Source: an uncultured Phocaeicola sp.
GTDB taxonomy: Bacteria; Bacteroidota; Bacteroidia; Bacteroidales; Bacteroidaceae
Length of the DNA stretch: 44,548 nucleotides
Reading direction: 5' to 3'
Assembly (NCBI GenBank): GCA_944320605.1
Contig: CALUIE010000016.1
Location: 1-44,548 of the forward strand
Each line of letters opens with the position of its first letter. The stretch's first letter is position 1. Below the pieces are notes generated by a model. That model saw nothing but the letters and a program-made list of their open reading frames with translations. It ran no database searches and was not told the origin of the DNA. Position numbers and translations under genes: made by a program. This document shows positions 7,594 to 18,400 of this stretch, piece by piece.

Positions 7594-8946
7594 TTAAAAT
7601 CCAGGAACAAGATTCAAGCCGGCACGTATTTGCCTTGTTTTATGTAATTTCATCCAGTCATTAAGCAAAGCTCTGTGCCGATTCAGTTCCGCCTCGTATT
7701 TCTTTTCCACTGCCAGGTTACGCATTTCGCCACGGTCAGTATTCATATCGAACAGCTGTTCGCGATAATGCCCTTTATCGTACATTACATATTTAAAATC
7801 TTTGGTTCTCAAAACCCAGCCTCGAGTGTTTCCACCTTTATCAAAAAGAGTCTCAGTAACAATGAAATCCTGATGTGCGGCGTTTTCATCACAATTCTCA
7901 ACAAGTTTTTTATACGAACGCCCCGGCAAACCTTCAGGTATTTGCACTCCTGCCCAATCGCATACGGAAGCAAAGAAATCCACACCATTATTAATCAATT
8001 GCGGCAATTCTTTTCCTGCATTTTTCTTATCGGGAAGAACCACTATCATAGGGATGTTAATAACCTCCTCATAAAGAGCCGACTTCTGATTCCACTGATG
8101 CGCTCCCATTCCGTCACCATGATCGCTGGTAAATATGATAACCGTATTTTTCCACAATCCTTTACGTTCAATGGCATCAACCAATTTCCCGATCTCCGCA
8201 TCAACATGCTCAACTAATCTGAAATAAGCGTTTCTATATCTACGCCAGTCATCAGGAGTATAGTTCGAAGTAGGATATGCGCTGTAATTAAGACTCTTTT
8301 CATACTTAATAACATCAGCATCGTAAGGATTACGTTCATAATTTAATGGTAATCCGGGGCATTCAGCAATGTCTGTCTGTGGTGTATCCGCATAAGGCAA
8401 ATTCTGCTGACGTGCAAATTCACAAATATTATGAGGATTGTCAAACGACGCTACAAGAAAGAAAGGTGTTTTGTGTTTTGCATCAAGATATTTCACGCAC
8501 GACTCTGCCAGACCAAAATCATTATGGTCATGTATATTCTTAAATCCGAACTCTTTATCAGGAATGGAAGATGTATGCACATGCCACTTACCGGCATACA
8601 CACAGTCATATCCGGCATTACTCATAAGCACACCAAGACTTTGTTTCTTCAGATTTTCCGGCATAGGGTCACCATTACTCGGCATACCTATCTCATGAGC
8701 AAAACAACCTGTAAACATCGATGCTCTCGACGGTCCACTAAGAGGAGTAGAACAATAAGCGTTACGAAACAAAACTCCGGCATCAGCTAAACGGTCCATA
8801 TTAGGAGTATGCAAATCCTTATTTCCCATACAACTCATGGCTGTAGCTGTCTGCTGGTCGGTCATGATGTAAATAATGTTAGGTCTGTCGGCAGCCTGAA
8901 TTGCTGCAGGGGCAATGATGCCACCAAGTATCAAAAATCTATTCAT
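7594..8946 (-). CDS. S1-family sulfatase, Ser-type (PUL 1)
   Basis: A 450-residue exported sulfatase. A short signal peptide (MNRFLILGGIIAPAAIQA) is followed at once by RPNIIYIMTDQQ, the metal-binding start of the sulfatase domain. The catalytic motif is SGPSRASMFTG with Ser70 as the residue oxidised to formylglycine, so it needs an anaerobic sulfatase-maturing enzyme, which is not in this window. Further sulfatase landmarks are GKWHVH (~residue 120), TSDHGDGMGAH and the C-terminal LFDMNTDRGEMRNLA. It removes sulfate from a sugar in the periplasm. The sulfated position cannot be read from sequence. It lies downstream of the lyase-like gene, in the same orientation as the rest of PUL 1. Confidence 0.92.
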   Translation of the reverse strand: MNRFLILGGIIAPAAIQAADRPNIIYIMTDQQTATAMSCMGNKDLHTPNMDRLADAGVLFRNAYCSTPLSGPSRASMFTGCFAHEIGMPSNGDPMPENLKKQSLGVLMSNAGYDCVYAGKWHVHTSSIPDKEFGFKNIHDHNDFGLAESCVKYLDAKHKTPFFLVASFDNPHNICEFARQQNLPYADTPQTDIAECPGLPLNYERNPYDADVIKYEKSLNYSAYPTSNYTPDDWRRYRNAYFRLVEHVDAEIGKLVDAIERKGLWKNTVIIFTSDHGDGMGAHQWNQKSALYEEVINIPMIVVLPDKKNAGKELPQLINNGVDFFASVCDWAGVQIPEGLPGRSYKKLVENCDENAAHQDFIVTETLFDKGGNTRGWVLRTKDFKYVMYDKGHYREQLFDMNTDRGEMRNLAVEKKYEAELNRHRALLNDWMKLHKTRQIRAGLNLVPGF

Positions 8947-9053
8947 AACATTTATATATTAATTTGTATGTGCCAAAAATAGATATTTAATTGGTAATAA
9001 GCTTACACAAGCTCACAAAAAACTTTCAAAATTGTACAGTGAAACATAAAAAA

Positions 9054-10622
9054 TCATTTTTTCAAATCCAAAATCCATCTCGGAAGTTTACCTAGCCTAA
9101 GTTCAAGCTGTGCTTCATATAGGGACTCCGGATTTACAGGTTTCCCATTACTCTCTTCATATTTCACTTGTGATTTGTCAAATGTAGTGCCAGCCCCATG
9201 AAAACCTACTATTATAGGAGGTAGGAATTTCCAAAAATTTGAATCACTAGCCCAAAAATCAAAGTTTTCACTTCCTTCATCTGTTTCTTTATAATTCCAG
9301 AATACCAAATCATTAAGATGGTTAGGATTACTACCTACAGCACCACCTGCACGTCCACGCATCATTCCTCCTTCACAAGCATCAATAAGTGATGCCCTTG
9401 GTTGACTGGCATGTGATTCAAAACAGCTGTTAGCGTTCGTCTTCACCCTCCAAAGAACTGTTCCCATTGAAGGTTTTGAAAATCCTACCGAATGCCATTG
9501 TGCCGGTTGGTCTTCAATTTTCCCTAAAAACACCCTTGACGAACCTTGAGCCCTAATGGCAGAATGCCCAGTATTTCCTGTTATCACACAATCTATCACT
9601 GAAACATTTGCACAAGAAATAACACTTAAAGCTTCGCTTATATCAGTAAAACGACATCTTCTCACCCATGAATTTACAGCATTATTTATCTTCAAAGGTT
9701 TCCATCCTCCATCATGCAACCAATTCTTATGATGTTTAAATTTCTCTTTCCAATTTCCAACAAATGCAATATCCTCAATTCCTATTTCCTCTATCATCGG
9801 ATAAGTTCTTACAGACCATTCCCAGCTTTTATCAATGGCATGCATTAATGGTTCTTTCAGTGTTATAATATTTCCAGAAACTTTAACCACTTGATGATAA
9901 TCATCTATCATTACACCTTCAGTCAATATTTGTTTCCATTTTTCTTCAACCTTATATGGTTTTAATTCCTCAGCTATCACATCCGGATTATTATTTCTCA
10001 CATAAAGTCTTATCCAATCACCTTCTTTAATACCATCTGACGATGCTACAGTAATTTGAAAAGAACCACGTTTAGAGTCTGCTATTATATCCGTTATCTT
10101 CTTATGTTCCTTTTGTCTTCCATCAAAGGAAATAAGACAAGGAGATGAATATAGTTTTTTAGGGTTCTCAGCCGGATTGGGAAACTCCATAAACAACTCC
10201 GTTCCCCCCTCACCACTACCTTCACCACGAATTACTATATTACTTCCTGAAATCTTGATTTCCTCGTTTGGGTCATTTTCTGCACGTAAATCAAATCTTC
10301 CTTTAGGAAAATATATTATTCCCGAACCATTTTTCTCGGCCGCTTTTATAGCTTTTTGGAAAGCTGCCCTATCCGATTTTCCATCGTTTGCTATTGCACC
10401 AAAATCACAGACATTAAATATTTTATGTTTTACATCAGATATTCCCGTCTCACCATGTTTATAACCAGCAAATGAGAAGTCAAGCAATAAAGATTCCGCA
10501 CCAGTCTTTTGAGCATTAACAAACTCATTCCATATTTTACAATCATTTTTTTCAAACCCTTCACCAAAAACAGATGAAGCCATAAGAATACCAATAGATA
10601 ATGTTAAAGACTTTGTATTCAT
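9054..10622 (-). CDS. Beta-helix polysaccharide-lyase-like protein (Pectate_lyase_3 plus DUF4955-like end)
   Basis: A 522-residue exported protein (signal peptide ending SSVFG). From about residue 67, FNVCDFGAIANDGKSDRAAFQKAIKAAEK...GIIYFPKGRF is the pectate-lyase_3 signature of right-handed beta-helix enzymes. The helix runs through repeated strands such as NSWVRRCRFTDISEALSVISCANVSVIDC. The C-terminal ~110 residues (NHLNDLVFWNYKETDEG..., IIVGFHGAGTTF, LYEAQLELRLGKLPRWI) resemble DUF4955. A glycosaminoglycan lyase of the PL29 type (B. thetaiotaomicron BT3328) is a candidate, recalled rather than searched. A non-catalytic or hydrolase role cannot be excluded. The start ATG overlaps the upstream sulfatase stop (ATGA), implying translational coupling. 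Confidence 0.8.
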   Translation of the reverse strand: MNTKSLTLSIGILMASSVFGEGFEKNDCKIWNEFVNAQKTGAESLLLDFSFAGYKHGETGISDVKHKIFNVCDFGAIANDGKSDRAAFQKAIKAAEKNGSGIIYFPKGRFDLRAENDPNEEIKISGSNIVIRGEGSGEGGTELFMEFPNPAENPKKLYSSPCLISFDGRQKEHKKITDIIADSKRGSFQITVASSDGIKEGDWIRLYVRNNNPDVIAEELKPYKVEEKWKQILTEGVMIDDYHQVVKVSGNIITLKEPLMHAIDKSWEWSVRTYPMIEEIGIEDIAFVGNWKEKFKHHKNWLHDGGWKPLKINNAVNSWVRRCRFTDISEALSVISCANVSVIDCVITGNTGHSAIRAQGSSRVFLGKIEDQPAQWHSVGFSKPSMGTVLWRVKTNANSCFESHASQPRASLIDACEGGMMRGRAGGAVGSNPNHLNDLVFWNYKETDEGSENFDFWASDSNFWKFLPPIIVGFHGAGTTFDKSQVKYEESNGKPVNPESLYEAQLELRLGKLPRWILDLKK

Positions 10623-12178
10623 TTTTTTTTATAATTAATAAGTTCTTTGTTCTTTTTATTATCACACCATCTGTCATTAGCTTTAATAAGCCATTTGCCA
10701 AGTTCATCTTTAAGCATTTTTTCGTCCGATGCCGGAATATCCTTAAATGTAAGTTTTTTCACTTGATAAGGATCAGACTCTATATCATACAATTCGTATG
10801 TACCATCTGCACTGACTACATATGTATATTTATATGTACGAACTCCCTTTGCTTTATCATTAAGGTAAAGAGCCGATTTCGGTTTCGGACATTTTTTAAA
10901 ATCACCGGTAACTATTCCATCAGAATAATCATATCCTGCTACAGTTTCAGGAATACTCTTTTCCAGTCCCATCAATCCAAGCATGGTAGGCATTATATCT
11001 ACTGACCCCATCATAAGATTCTCTACACGATGCTCCAACACTCCGGGATAACTTATTATATAAGGAACCAAAAAAGATTCATCATAAATTTTATTTTTAC
11101 CGGTCAGTCCATGACTACCCATCATTTCCCCATGATCGGAAGTAAAGACTACTATTGTATTATCCGTTTCACCTATTTCCTCTAAAGCATCAAGTACACG
11201 TCCCACTTCTTCATCCACCATTTTCACCAATGTAAAATATATACGGGCATTCAGCTCAATATTTTTCTTCTTGGCCTTTCCTTCTTTATTTACAAGTTTA
11301 ACATTATCGCGTACAAGCAGTTCATCGACAGGCATATTTTTATAATACTCATTAAACACCTCGATATCGCAATCCTCAAGTTTGTTATATGGCGGATGCG
11401 GTGGGTTTATAGACCAAATAATACTGAACGGTTTACCTTCACATCTTTCACCACTCTCATTTTTCAGATATTTTATAACGATATCCGCCTCATGAGTAGC
11501 AGTAAATCCATCATGAACTTTCACCTCTCCATCCTTCTTGCCATCCACAAGTTCAGGACGATTAGAATATGTATATGAAGTATAATGACTCTTTATACCC
11601 TGGAACCAGTATTTGTTGCTGTGACGACTCTTACCCTCAGGAATGTAAGTGTCATAAACATTCATCACATTACCTCCCGGAGATTCTTTAGTTCCAACAT
11701 AATTCATATCTTTATCAAACAAAGCTTCCGTCCTATGCCAATGCGTTTTTCCAACGTATGCTGTTTCATATCCATTCTTTGCCAATACGTCTGTCAGACA
11801 CTCTATGTCATGTTTCAATTCTGTTGTCCTGGATATATGACAATTGTTCTCTATACCATTCGCACGCGGGTACATTCCGGACATAAGCATTCCCCTGTGA
11901 GGACTACTTACAGGATATGTACTGCAAACATTATTGAACAGGATTCCCTTCTTAGCCAGTTTGTCCAAATTCGGTGTTGAAACAGGATCTCCCACTGTAC
12001 TCAGAGCCTTCCTGTATTCAGGATTACTCCAGATACTGAGTGCATGCATACGATACTGGTCTGGAAAGATGTAAAGGAGATTAGGTCTCTTTACCGCTTC
12101 TTGATTTTCTTCTTTTGCTGTGGAATTAAGAACCATTCCACATGTACAAGCTAATAGTAAAAGTTTTTTCTGATACAT
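10619..12178 (-). CDS. S1-family sulfatase, Ser-type, upstream of the lyase (PUL 1)
   Basis: A 519-residue exported sulfatase. The N-terminus LLLLAC could be a lipobox (Cys11) or part of a signal peptide ending near STA. RPNLLYIFPDQYR begins the fold. The catalytic motif is VSSPHRGMLMSG, with Ser91 as formylglycine precursor followed by Pro93 and Arg95. Other landmarks are GKTHWH (~residue 140), FTSDHGEMMGSHG (metal site) and LYDIESDPYQVKKL near the end. The FPDQYR start and SSPHRG motif suggest the class that includes chondroitin/GalNAc sulfatases, but the subfamily is not certain. The gene ends in an A9 run and TGA overlapping the lyase ATG. A hairpin at 12211-12241 lies between it and the lipoprotein gene upstream. 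Confidence 0.92.
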   Translation of the reverse strand: MYQKKLLLLACTCGMVLNSTAKEENQEAVKRPNLLYIFPDQYRMHALSIWSNPEYRKALSTVGDPVSTPNLDKLAKKGILFNNVCSTYPVSSPHRGMLMSGMYPRANGIENNCHISRTTELKHDIECLTDVLAKNGYETAYVGKTHWHRTEALFDKDMNYVGTKESPGGNVMNVYDTYIPEGKSRHSNKYWFQGIKSHYTSYTYSNRPELVDGKKDGEVKVHDGFTATHEADIVIKYLKNESGERCEGKPFSIIWSINPPHPPYNKLEDCDIEVFNEYYKNMPVDELLVRDNVKLVNKEGKAKKKNIELNARIYFTLVKMVDEEVGRVLDALEEIGETDNTIVVFTSDHGEMMGSHGLTGKNKIYDESFLVPYIISYPGVLEHRVENLMMGSVDIMPTMLGLMGLEKSIPETVAGYDYSDGIVTGDFKKCPKPKSALYLNDKAKGVRTYKYTYVVSADGTYELYDIESDPYQVKKLTFKDIPASDEKMLKDELGKWLIKANDRWCDNKKNKELINYKKK

Positions 12179-12210
12179 GGTTTATTTAAGATTATTCTAT
12201 TGCCAATAAT

Positions 12211-12241
12211 AAAATGGGTGCATCTATGACACACCCATTTT
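12211..12241 (-). terminator. Hairpin between the surface lipoprotein gene and the sulfatase
   Basis: AAAATGGGTG (12211-12220) pairs exactly with CACCCATTTT (12232-12241). On the minus strand it is followed by a T-rich stretch (TTATTATT). Placed after the SusC-SusD-lipoprotein genes and before the sulfatase-lyase genes, it could let the binding and import proteins be made in excess of the enzymes. Confidence 0.6.
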
Positions 12242-12287
12242 TAATTAAAACCTGAAAAATTATTACCTTAAATGTAATTCTTATATG

Positions 12288-13808
12288 TTATTCTGAAGGT
12301 AAAGCACCTGATGTATCCACAGATTTCCATTCTATATCTAAATTATTTTTATTTTTAAAATATTTATTTCCTTCAATTGGAGTTTTATTTGAATTCAGAT
12401 ATAATGTACAATTTTTAGCATTAGTCGGAGCTCCAAAATTTTTACTAAACAAAATAAAATCTTCTGCCGTTGTTAAATAAAGACTTGTAATCATATCACA
12501 ATACGAAATAAACTGTTCTCCCAACAATACAGCTCCCGGAGCTACTAAAGTTTCAATATGTAAATGTTGGAAGCAATACCTTCCTAATACTTTACATGAC
12601 TCAGGTAATATTATTGTTTTTAGAGTACCTAAAACACCAAATTCTGCTGAGGCTCCATTATTAAATGCTTTCTCCGGCATTCCTTTCATTGTAACATCCC
12701 CTTGAGCCGTGGCAACCTTAACATCCGGCCAAGTACTTCCATCTATTCCTGTAAAATCGATTTTCGTAACAGAAGTTCCTAAAAAAGGATTATGTCTATC
12801 ATTTTCATTTTTATTTATTAACAACGTACCTAACTTTCCAAAATCCCCATAAAGTTTATACTCAGTAACTCCTTTACCATCAACCTCTTTAATCTTTGCG
12901 GCTACTTCTTCAGAATTTTCATATAAGGAGAGGTTCATTATTATAGTGCTGCCATCGATATCTTCTTTTGGCGCATTAACCGTGACATTGCAAACCGCAC
13001 TGCTAGTCCCGATAGTGGCTGTAATCTTAGCCGACCCAATGCTTACAGCTTTCACTGTAACAAAATTAGGATTACCTGCATCGGGAGTTACATCAACTAT
13101 GCCTTCCGGGGTAACAGACCACGACACATTTTGCCCTTCAAGAATTACCGGCAACACAACCTCCAGTGTTTCCTCCGCATCCTTTTCCATACTCATATTA
13201 GGACGTGACATCAAAGGCTCATCACCGAGTATTACAATGTCACACGTGGCTGACTTACCACCGGTTACAAGCGTTGCAGTAATCGCGACATTGCCAATGC
13301 CAAGCGTCTTCACAAGGCCGTTATCATCGACTGTGGCGACAGTTTCATCGGAAGAAGTCCACTCAACATCCTTGTAAGTCGCATTCTCTGGCATTACAGA
13401 TGCCACCAACTGCAAAGTTTCGCCCATTGACATCTTCTTCGTTGTTTCATTCAATGTTATGCTTTCCACGGCCACCGGCACTACCGTCAGCGCACATAAA
13501 GCAGTAACGTTGCTAACCGTGGCAAATATTTTAGTTTCTCCTTCGGCCATTGCAGTGATATTGCCTTCACTATCAATAGTCCCAATATTTTCATCTTCAA
13601 TTTTCCAAGTCACAGTCTTATCAATCACACCATCCGGCAAAACAGTTGCCATTAGTTGCGCTGTTTCTCCAACAGACATAGTTTTCTTCAATTCGCTGAG
13701 TTCAATAGACTGTACAGTTGGGGCTATAACTTCTTTCTCTTCTGTACATGATGATACTAAAGCTGTCAACGCCGTTAAAATCCCTGATATTATGTATGTT
13801 CGTTTCAT
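12288..13808 (-). CDS. Surface lipoprotein with three Big_2 domains and an LRR-like C-terminus (SGBP position)
   Basis: Starting at ATG 13808 (MKRTYIISGILTALTALVSSC) gives a 506-residue lipoprotein with lipidated Cys21. The open frame extends further upstream but without signal-peptide character. Residues ~32-115, ~116-196 and ~197-283 are three bacterial Ig-like Big_2 domains, shown by repeated SIELSELKKTMSVGETAQL / SITLNETTKKMSMGETLQL starts and 'VTW...' cores. The remainder includes a BspA-type leucine-rich-repeat stretch (KTIILPESCKVLGRYCFQHL..ETLVAPGAVLLGEQF). It follows SusD, the usual place for a surface glycan-binding protein, and Big_2 domains would act as spacers above the membrane. 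An LRR glycan binder at this place is unusual, so the ligand is unknown. Confidence 0.8.
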   Translation of the reverse strand: MKRTYIISGILTALTALVSSCTEEKEVIAPTVQSIELSELKKTMSVGETAQLMATVLPDGVIDKTVTWKIEDENIGTIDSEGNITAMAEGETKIFATVSNVTALCALTVVPVAVESITLNETTKKMSMGETLQLVASVMPENATYKDVEWTSSDETVATVDDNGLVKTLGIGNVAITATLVTGGKSATCDIVILGDEPLMSRPNMSMEKDAEETLEVVLPVILEGQNVSWSVTPEGIVDVTPDAGNPNFVTVKAVSIGSAKITATIGTSSAVCNVTVNAPKEDIDGSTIIMNLSLYENSEEVAAKIKEVDGKGVTEYKLYGDFGKLGTLLINKNENDRHNPFLGTSVTKIDFTGIDGSTWPDVKVATAQGDVTMKGMPEKAFNNGASAEFGVLGTLKTIILPESCKVLGRYCFQHLHIETLVAPGAVLLGEQFISYCDMITSLYLTTAEDFILFSKNFGAPTNAKNCTLYLNSNKTPIEGNKYFKNKNNLDIEWKSVDTSGALPSE

Positions 13809-13840
13809 GTTTATTATCTGTTTAATAATCGTTCGCTGAG

Positions 13841-15451
13841 TTATTTCCAATATACATTCTGTTCTAACAATTTGTTGACAGAAAGTTCTTTCAATGGTAT
13901 TGGGAAGAAAACATGCTTTTCTTCCGTATTCTTCACATATTGCGAAGGAGCCAGCTGGTATGTACCTGTTCCCCAACGTGAATCGTTCTCCACCAAATTT
14001 CCCATCACGTTCTTAATCCTGTCGTAATAAATTCCCCAGCGCACCAAATCGAATTTCCTCAACGACTCAAAACAAAGTTCACGCCCACGCTCATCCTGCA
14101 ACTCTTTCTTAAATCCATCATAATCCAATCCTGACAATTCCGTTATGCCAGCACGTGTCCTTACTGCGTTTATACATTCGTAAGCCAAAGCTGTAGGTCC
14201 TTCGTTCACCTCATTCTCCGCTTCAGCAAGCATGAGTAGCACATCGGCATATCTTAATAATGGATAATTAATCTGAGTGTTGTTCTTGTGCTTGGGGCTT
14301 ATGTTTTCCCACTCGCGACGAAACTTGCCGCATGTGCGGTTCACTATCTGCTTGTCTTTCCAAGCTACTTTTTGGTCTGTCTTGTCATATTTATAAGGCG
14401 CCATACACAAATCACGGCGCAAATCACCGTCGTCGAACAAATCCCACAAGACCAAAGAGCCTGAATAAAACGCATAACAATAACCCAATCCATTTTGGCT
14501 GGAGTTCTGCTGTAAATTACCTATGCTCGCACCTATCTTGCCTTCAGTCCATCTGCCATCCAATTTGTTGCCTATATATTCGACCTCCCACATACTTTCA
14601 TTGTATTCTGTGTCATATTTATCTTGGGCAAGATTCTTCCAAAGCAAATATATGTTATCAGGATTTCCTTCCGTCTGGATAAGATGGTGTTTATCAGATG
14701 TTTTCACAGCCAGTGCATAATCCCTAGCCTTTTCGTAATAAGGCTTTCCTCCATTCGACGGCCATCCTGCCCTGAAAAGGCAGACACGAGCCAAAATGCC
14801 TTGTACTACTGTTTTTTTCACATGCGATGGGGAAAGGTCGTAATCTTCATCATCCACGAGTTCAATGCAATCATCCATCTCCTGTATTACCCAATCTAGG
14901 GCATCCGGATACGGCGTAGATTCAATAGGACTGTCCATAATATCATCAACCGAAGCCTTGCGCAGTGGTACTTCATACCACCCTTGTATTAAAAGGAAAT
15001 GGTAGTATGCTCTCAAGAATTTGGCCTCGCCCTTTATCCTATTCTTGGTTTTTTCATCACTGATTCCGGAGTTGTCTATGTTTTCCAATAAAATGTTCGC
15101 ATTATTTATACCGCTATAAAGTTCTTCCCAGACATTCCATATTTCAGCATTACCGGTTCCATGACTATTTGTTGCTACATTGTCCGTCTGGTTCGCTCTT
15201 GTATAAAAACTCAAATCATCCGTATTCGACAGTTTGCACGAATAATTCTCACCATATACACTTTCCGATGCCAACGTCCAATATATCCCAGCCAAAGTCA
15301 TTTCACATTCTTCTTCTGTATTGAAAAAAGTTTCAGGAGCAACAAAATCATAAGGCTCAGTATCAAGGAAATTACATGAGGACATTCCGACCGCCATCAT
15401 TGAAACAAATAAAAAATTGTTTATATAATTCTTTCCAAATTTCATAGACAT
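13841..15451 (-). CDS. SusD/RagB-family outer-membrane lipoprotein (PUL 1)
   Basis: A 536-residue SusD homologue. The signal peptide ends at GMSSC, with Cys26 lipidated, and is followed by NFLDTEPYDFVAPETFF, the family N-terminal signature. Helical TPR-like regions include GEAKFLRAYYHFLLIQGWYEVPL and PLLRYADVLLMLAEAENEVN, and the conserved C-terminal ELSVNKLLEQNVYW end is present. SusD proteins sit as a lid on the SusC barrel and bind the glycan at the cell surface. ATG 15451 and an ATG two codons later (15445) are both possible. It starts 16-22 bp after the SusC stop, so the two are co-expressed. Confidence 0.93.
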   Translation of the reverse strand: MSMKFGKNYINNFLFVSMMAVGMSSCNFLDTEPYDFVAPETFFNTEEECEMTLAGIYWTLASESVYGENYSCKLSNTDDLSFYTRANQTDNVATNSHGTGNAEIWNVWEELYSGINNANILLENIDNSGISDEKTKNRIKGEAKFLRAYYHFLLIQGWYEVPLRKASVDDIMDSPIESTPYPDALDWVIQEMDDCIELVDDEDYDLSPSHVKKTVVQGILARVCLFRAGWPSNGGKPYYEKARDYALAVKTSDKHHLIQTEGNPDNIYLLWKNLAQDKYDTEYNESMWEVEYIGNKLDGRWTEGKIGASIGNLQQNSSQNGLGYCYAFYSGSLVLWDLFDDGDLRRDLCMAPYKYDKTDQKVAWKDKQIVNRTCGKFRREWENISPKHKNNTQINYPLLRYADVLLMLAEAENEVNEGPTALAYECINAVRTRAGITELSGLDYDGFKKELQDERGRELCFESLRKFDLVRWGIYYDRIKNVMGNLVENDSRWGTGTYQLAPSQYVKNTEEKHVFFPIPLKELSVNKLLEQNVYWK

Positions 15452-15467
15452 ATAAATTTAAACATTA

Positions 15468-18400
15468 TTAGAATGAAATATTAATACCAAAAGAAGCATT
15501 AAAAGAACGAGGATAGGCAGACCAATCAAAGCCAGGAGTAAGAATGCTATGTCTGGTAGATACTTCTGGGTCAGACCCGGAATACGATGTCAGAGTAGCA
15601 ATATTCTCTGCCGCCAAATACATTCTTAAAGAAGAAATTCCGACAGGCTTTATCAGTCTTTTCGGGAACGTATATCCCAATGATATGTTTTTAAGCTTTA
15701 AATATGACCCATCTTCCACATACAAAGAGCTATAGACCTCTGACCCCTTGGCTTGTGCCCTAGGCATGTCGCTATAAGGATTGTCCGGCGTCCACCGTTC
15801 AGTATAAGAAGCAAACATGTTTTTATTTCTCTTTGAATGGGCGTTTTCAAACTCGAGCCTATTTGCGTTCAGAATATCATTACCATAACTCCACTGCAAA
15901 AAGATATTAAGATCCCAGTTCTTATAAGTGAAATTATTGTTAAAACCTCCAGTGAAAATAGGCTGTCCATCTCCAATTACCGTCCTGTCGGCATCGGTTA
16001 TCTTGCCATCATTTCCTGCTATATCTTTATATTTAGGGTCACCTGGTTGTTGGTCAACCGTATAATACGGAATTCCATCCTTAAGCTTATATGTCGTAGT
16101 ACCATTTTCGTCAATCACTATATTGAAATCATCATACTTATACGTACCGTCGTATATAAATCCGTACATCCGTCCTGCCGCATTGCCTATCATGCTTATG
16201 TATGCTGGAGTCTGCTTGTACTGATTATCCCAAGAAACGAAACTTTGCATGTAATCCTGTCCGGAATTCAGTGATACGATTTCATTATGGTTGAATGCAA
16301 TGTTAAAGTTTGAAGACCATACGAAATCCTTTGACCTTATGTTCATACTCTCTAAAGTAAATTCGAAACCTTCATTTCGCAGTTTTCCTATATTGACCAT
16401 GGCATTCGTGTAACCTGAGGTTGCAGATACATCAGCATCAATAAGTAAGTCGCGCGTATTTTTTATATAATAATCCATAATTAAATTAAAACGGCCATCT
16501 AAGAAACCAAGATCCAAACCTACGTTATACTGTTCGGTAGTTTCCCACTTTAAATTCGAATTAGCCATCTTGTCGCTGACAAAGCCTGTAGTAAAACTAC
16601 CATTCCATGGGTATTTGTAATAATTGTTATCTGTTATGTATTGCGAAAGGTAATCATAATCGCCTATGCGGTTGTTTCCCGTGAGTCCCCAACTAAGGCG
16701 CAACTTTCCATTGGAAAGCCATGTCAATTTATCTTTTACAAAATCTTCGCGTGAGAATGTCCAAGCTAATGATGCAGATGGGAAATATCCCCAACGGTTT
16801 CCTTTGGCAAACTTTGACGAACCGTCGGCACGCATTGTGAAATTAACATAATATTTCGAAGCATAATTATAATTTACTCTTCCAAGATATGACATCATTG
16901 CATTCTCACCCATAGATGTATCGACCACAGGGGCAGCCCCTTTATTCAACCCTGACATGCCAAAGGATTCGCTCGTGATGTATTCCGTTGTTATACCGTA
17001 ATACGAACTGGTAGTTTTTTGGAAAGTGACTCCTAACAAAGCATTAAAACTATGTTTTTTCTTGCTCAAGGAATAAGTAAGGGTATTTTCATTAAGATAA
17101 CTACGTGACTCATTTATCTGCAATTTGGCATTTATACCTTTGCTGGCGGTATTATTGGGATGCGAATTTCCTGTTTTCGTCTGACTTCCATTGAATTCCT
17201 CCCTTTTCCTATCGTTAGCCGAATATCCGCCAGTAACTTTCAGCTTAAGGTTTTTGATTATCTCCCATTCTACACCTATATTTGCAGACAGTTGATTTGT
17301 TATACTATGTCTATATTCATTACGTGCCGAAAGAACCGGATTAAAACGATAATCGTTTGTCATATCTACATCCTCATCATAAAGCGACTCCATCAAGTCA
17401 CTTCCTGAAGGTGAAACAGGTCTATAGGCCCATATGCTATACATCAATGAATTTGAAGCAGTAGAACCTGATTGTGAAGGGTTTGCGCCATCTTGTACAT
17501 TACTCGAGAAATTAGCATTTGCATCAATTTTGAAATTTTTAATTTTTTGAGAAATTTTAAAACGCCCCTGATATTTTTTTAAACCCGAATTAATAATAAT
17601 ACCCTGCTTATCAGAATAAGATAGCGACGTTGTATATTTCAAATCATTATTACCACCACTTAAATTAACATAATGATTATGACTTATAGCAGTGCGATAA
17701 ACCTCATCCTGCCAATCATAATTAGGCATAGTTTTATAATCATCTAAAGTTAATCCATTTTGCAGATAGTATTTCGAAAAATCTTCTTCTGTCATCAAGT
17801 CTTGCTGTAAGAGAACAAATTCATACCCATCCATCAAATCCATTGTATTGCGAATATTACTCATTGTAACACTTCCATTATACGTAACCGTAGGCTTTCC
17901 TGAAACTCCCCCTTTTGTATTTATAATAACAACACCATTCGCACCACGTGAACCATAAATCGCAGTAGCCGAAGCATCTTTCAGGAAATCTATAGATTCT
18001 ATATCATTAGGGTTGATGGCACTCATACCTGATTCTTCCATGGGAAAACCGTCAACCACGTAGAGCGGAGCCGTACTCTGTGTTAAAGAACCAGAGCCAC
18101 GGATGACAATATTAAAATTATCGTCTAGCCCACCATCTGTAGATGTTACCTGAACACCGGCAACACGTCCCCCCAAAGCTTCAGCAACATTACTTACAGG
18201 ATTCTTTACTAAATCATCCACATTTGCCTTAGCTATACTGCCCGTCAAATCTCTACGACGTACATCACCATAACCAACTGCTACAACTTCAACTTCGGAA
18301 AGCATCTGAGAGTCTTCCCTCATTGTAACTTGAATCGATTCTCTACCTCGTACATTTATTTGTTCCGTAACATAACCAATAAATGATATAACCAAAGTAG

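Noticed and set aside
13809..13976. Upstream extension of the Big_2 lipoprotein frame
   Set aside because: The extension overlaps the SusD 3' end and lacks signal-peptide character; ATG 13808 gives a proper lipoprotein signal.
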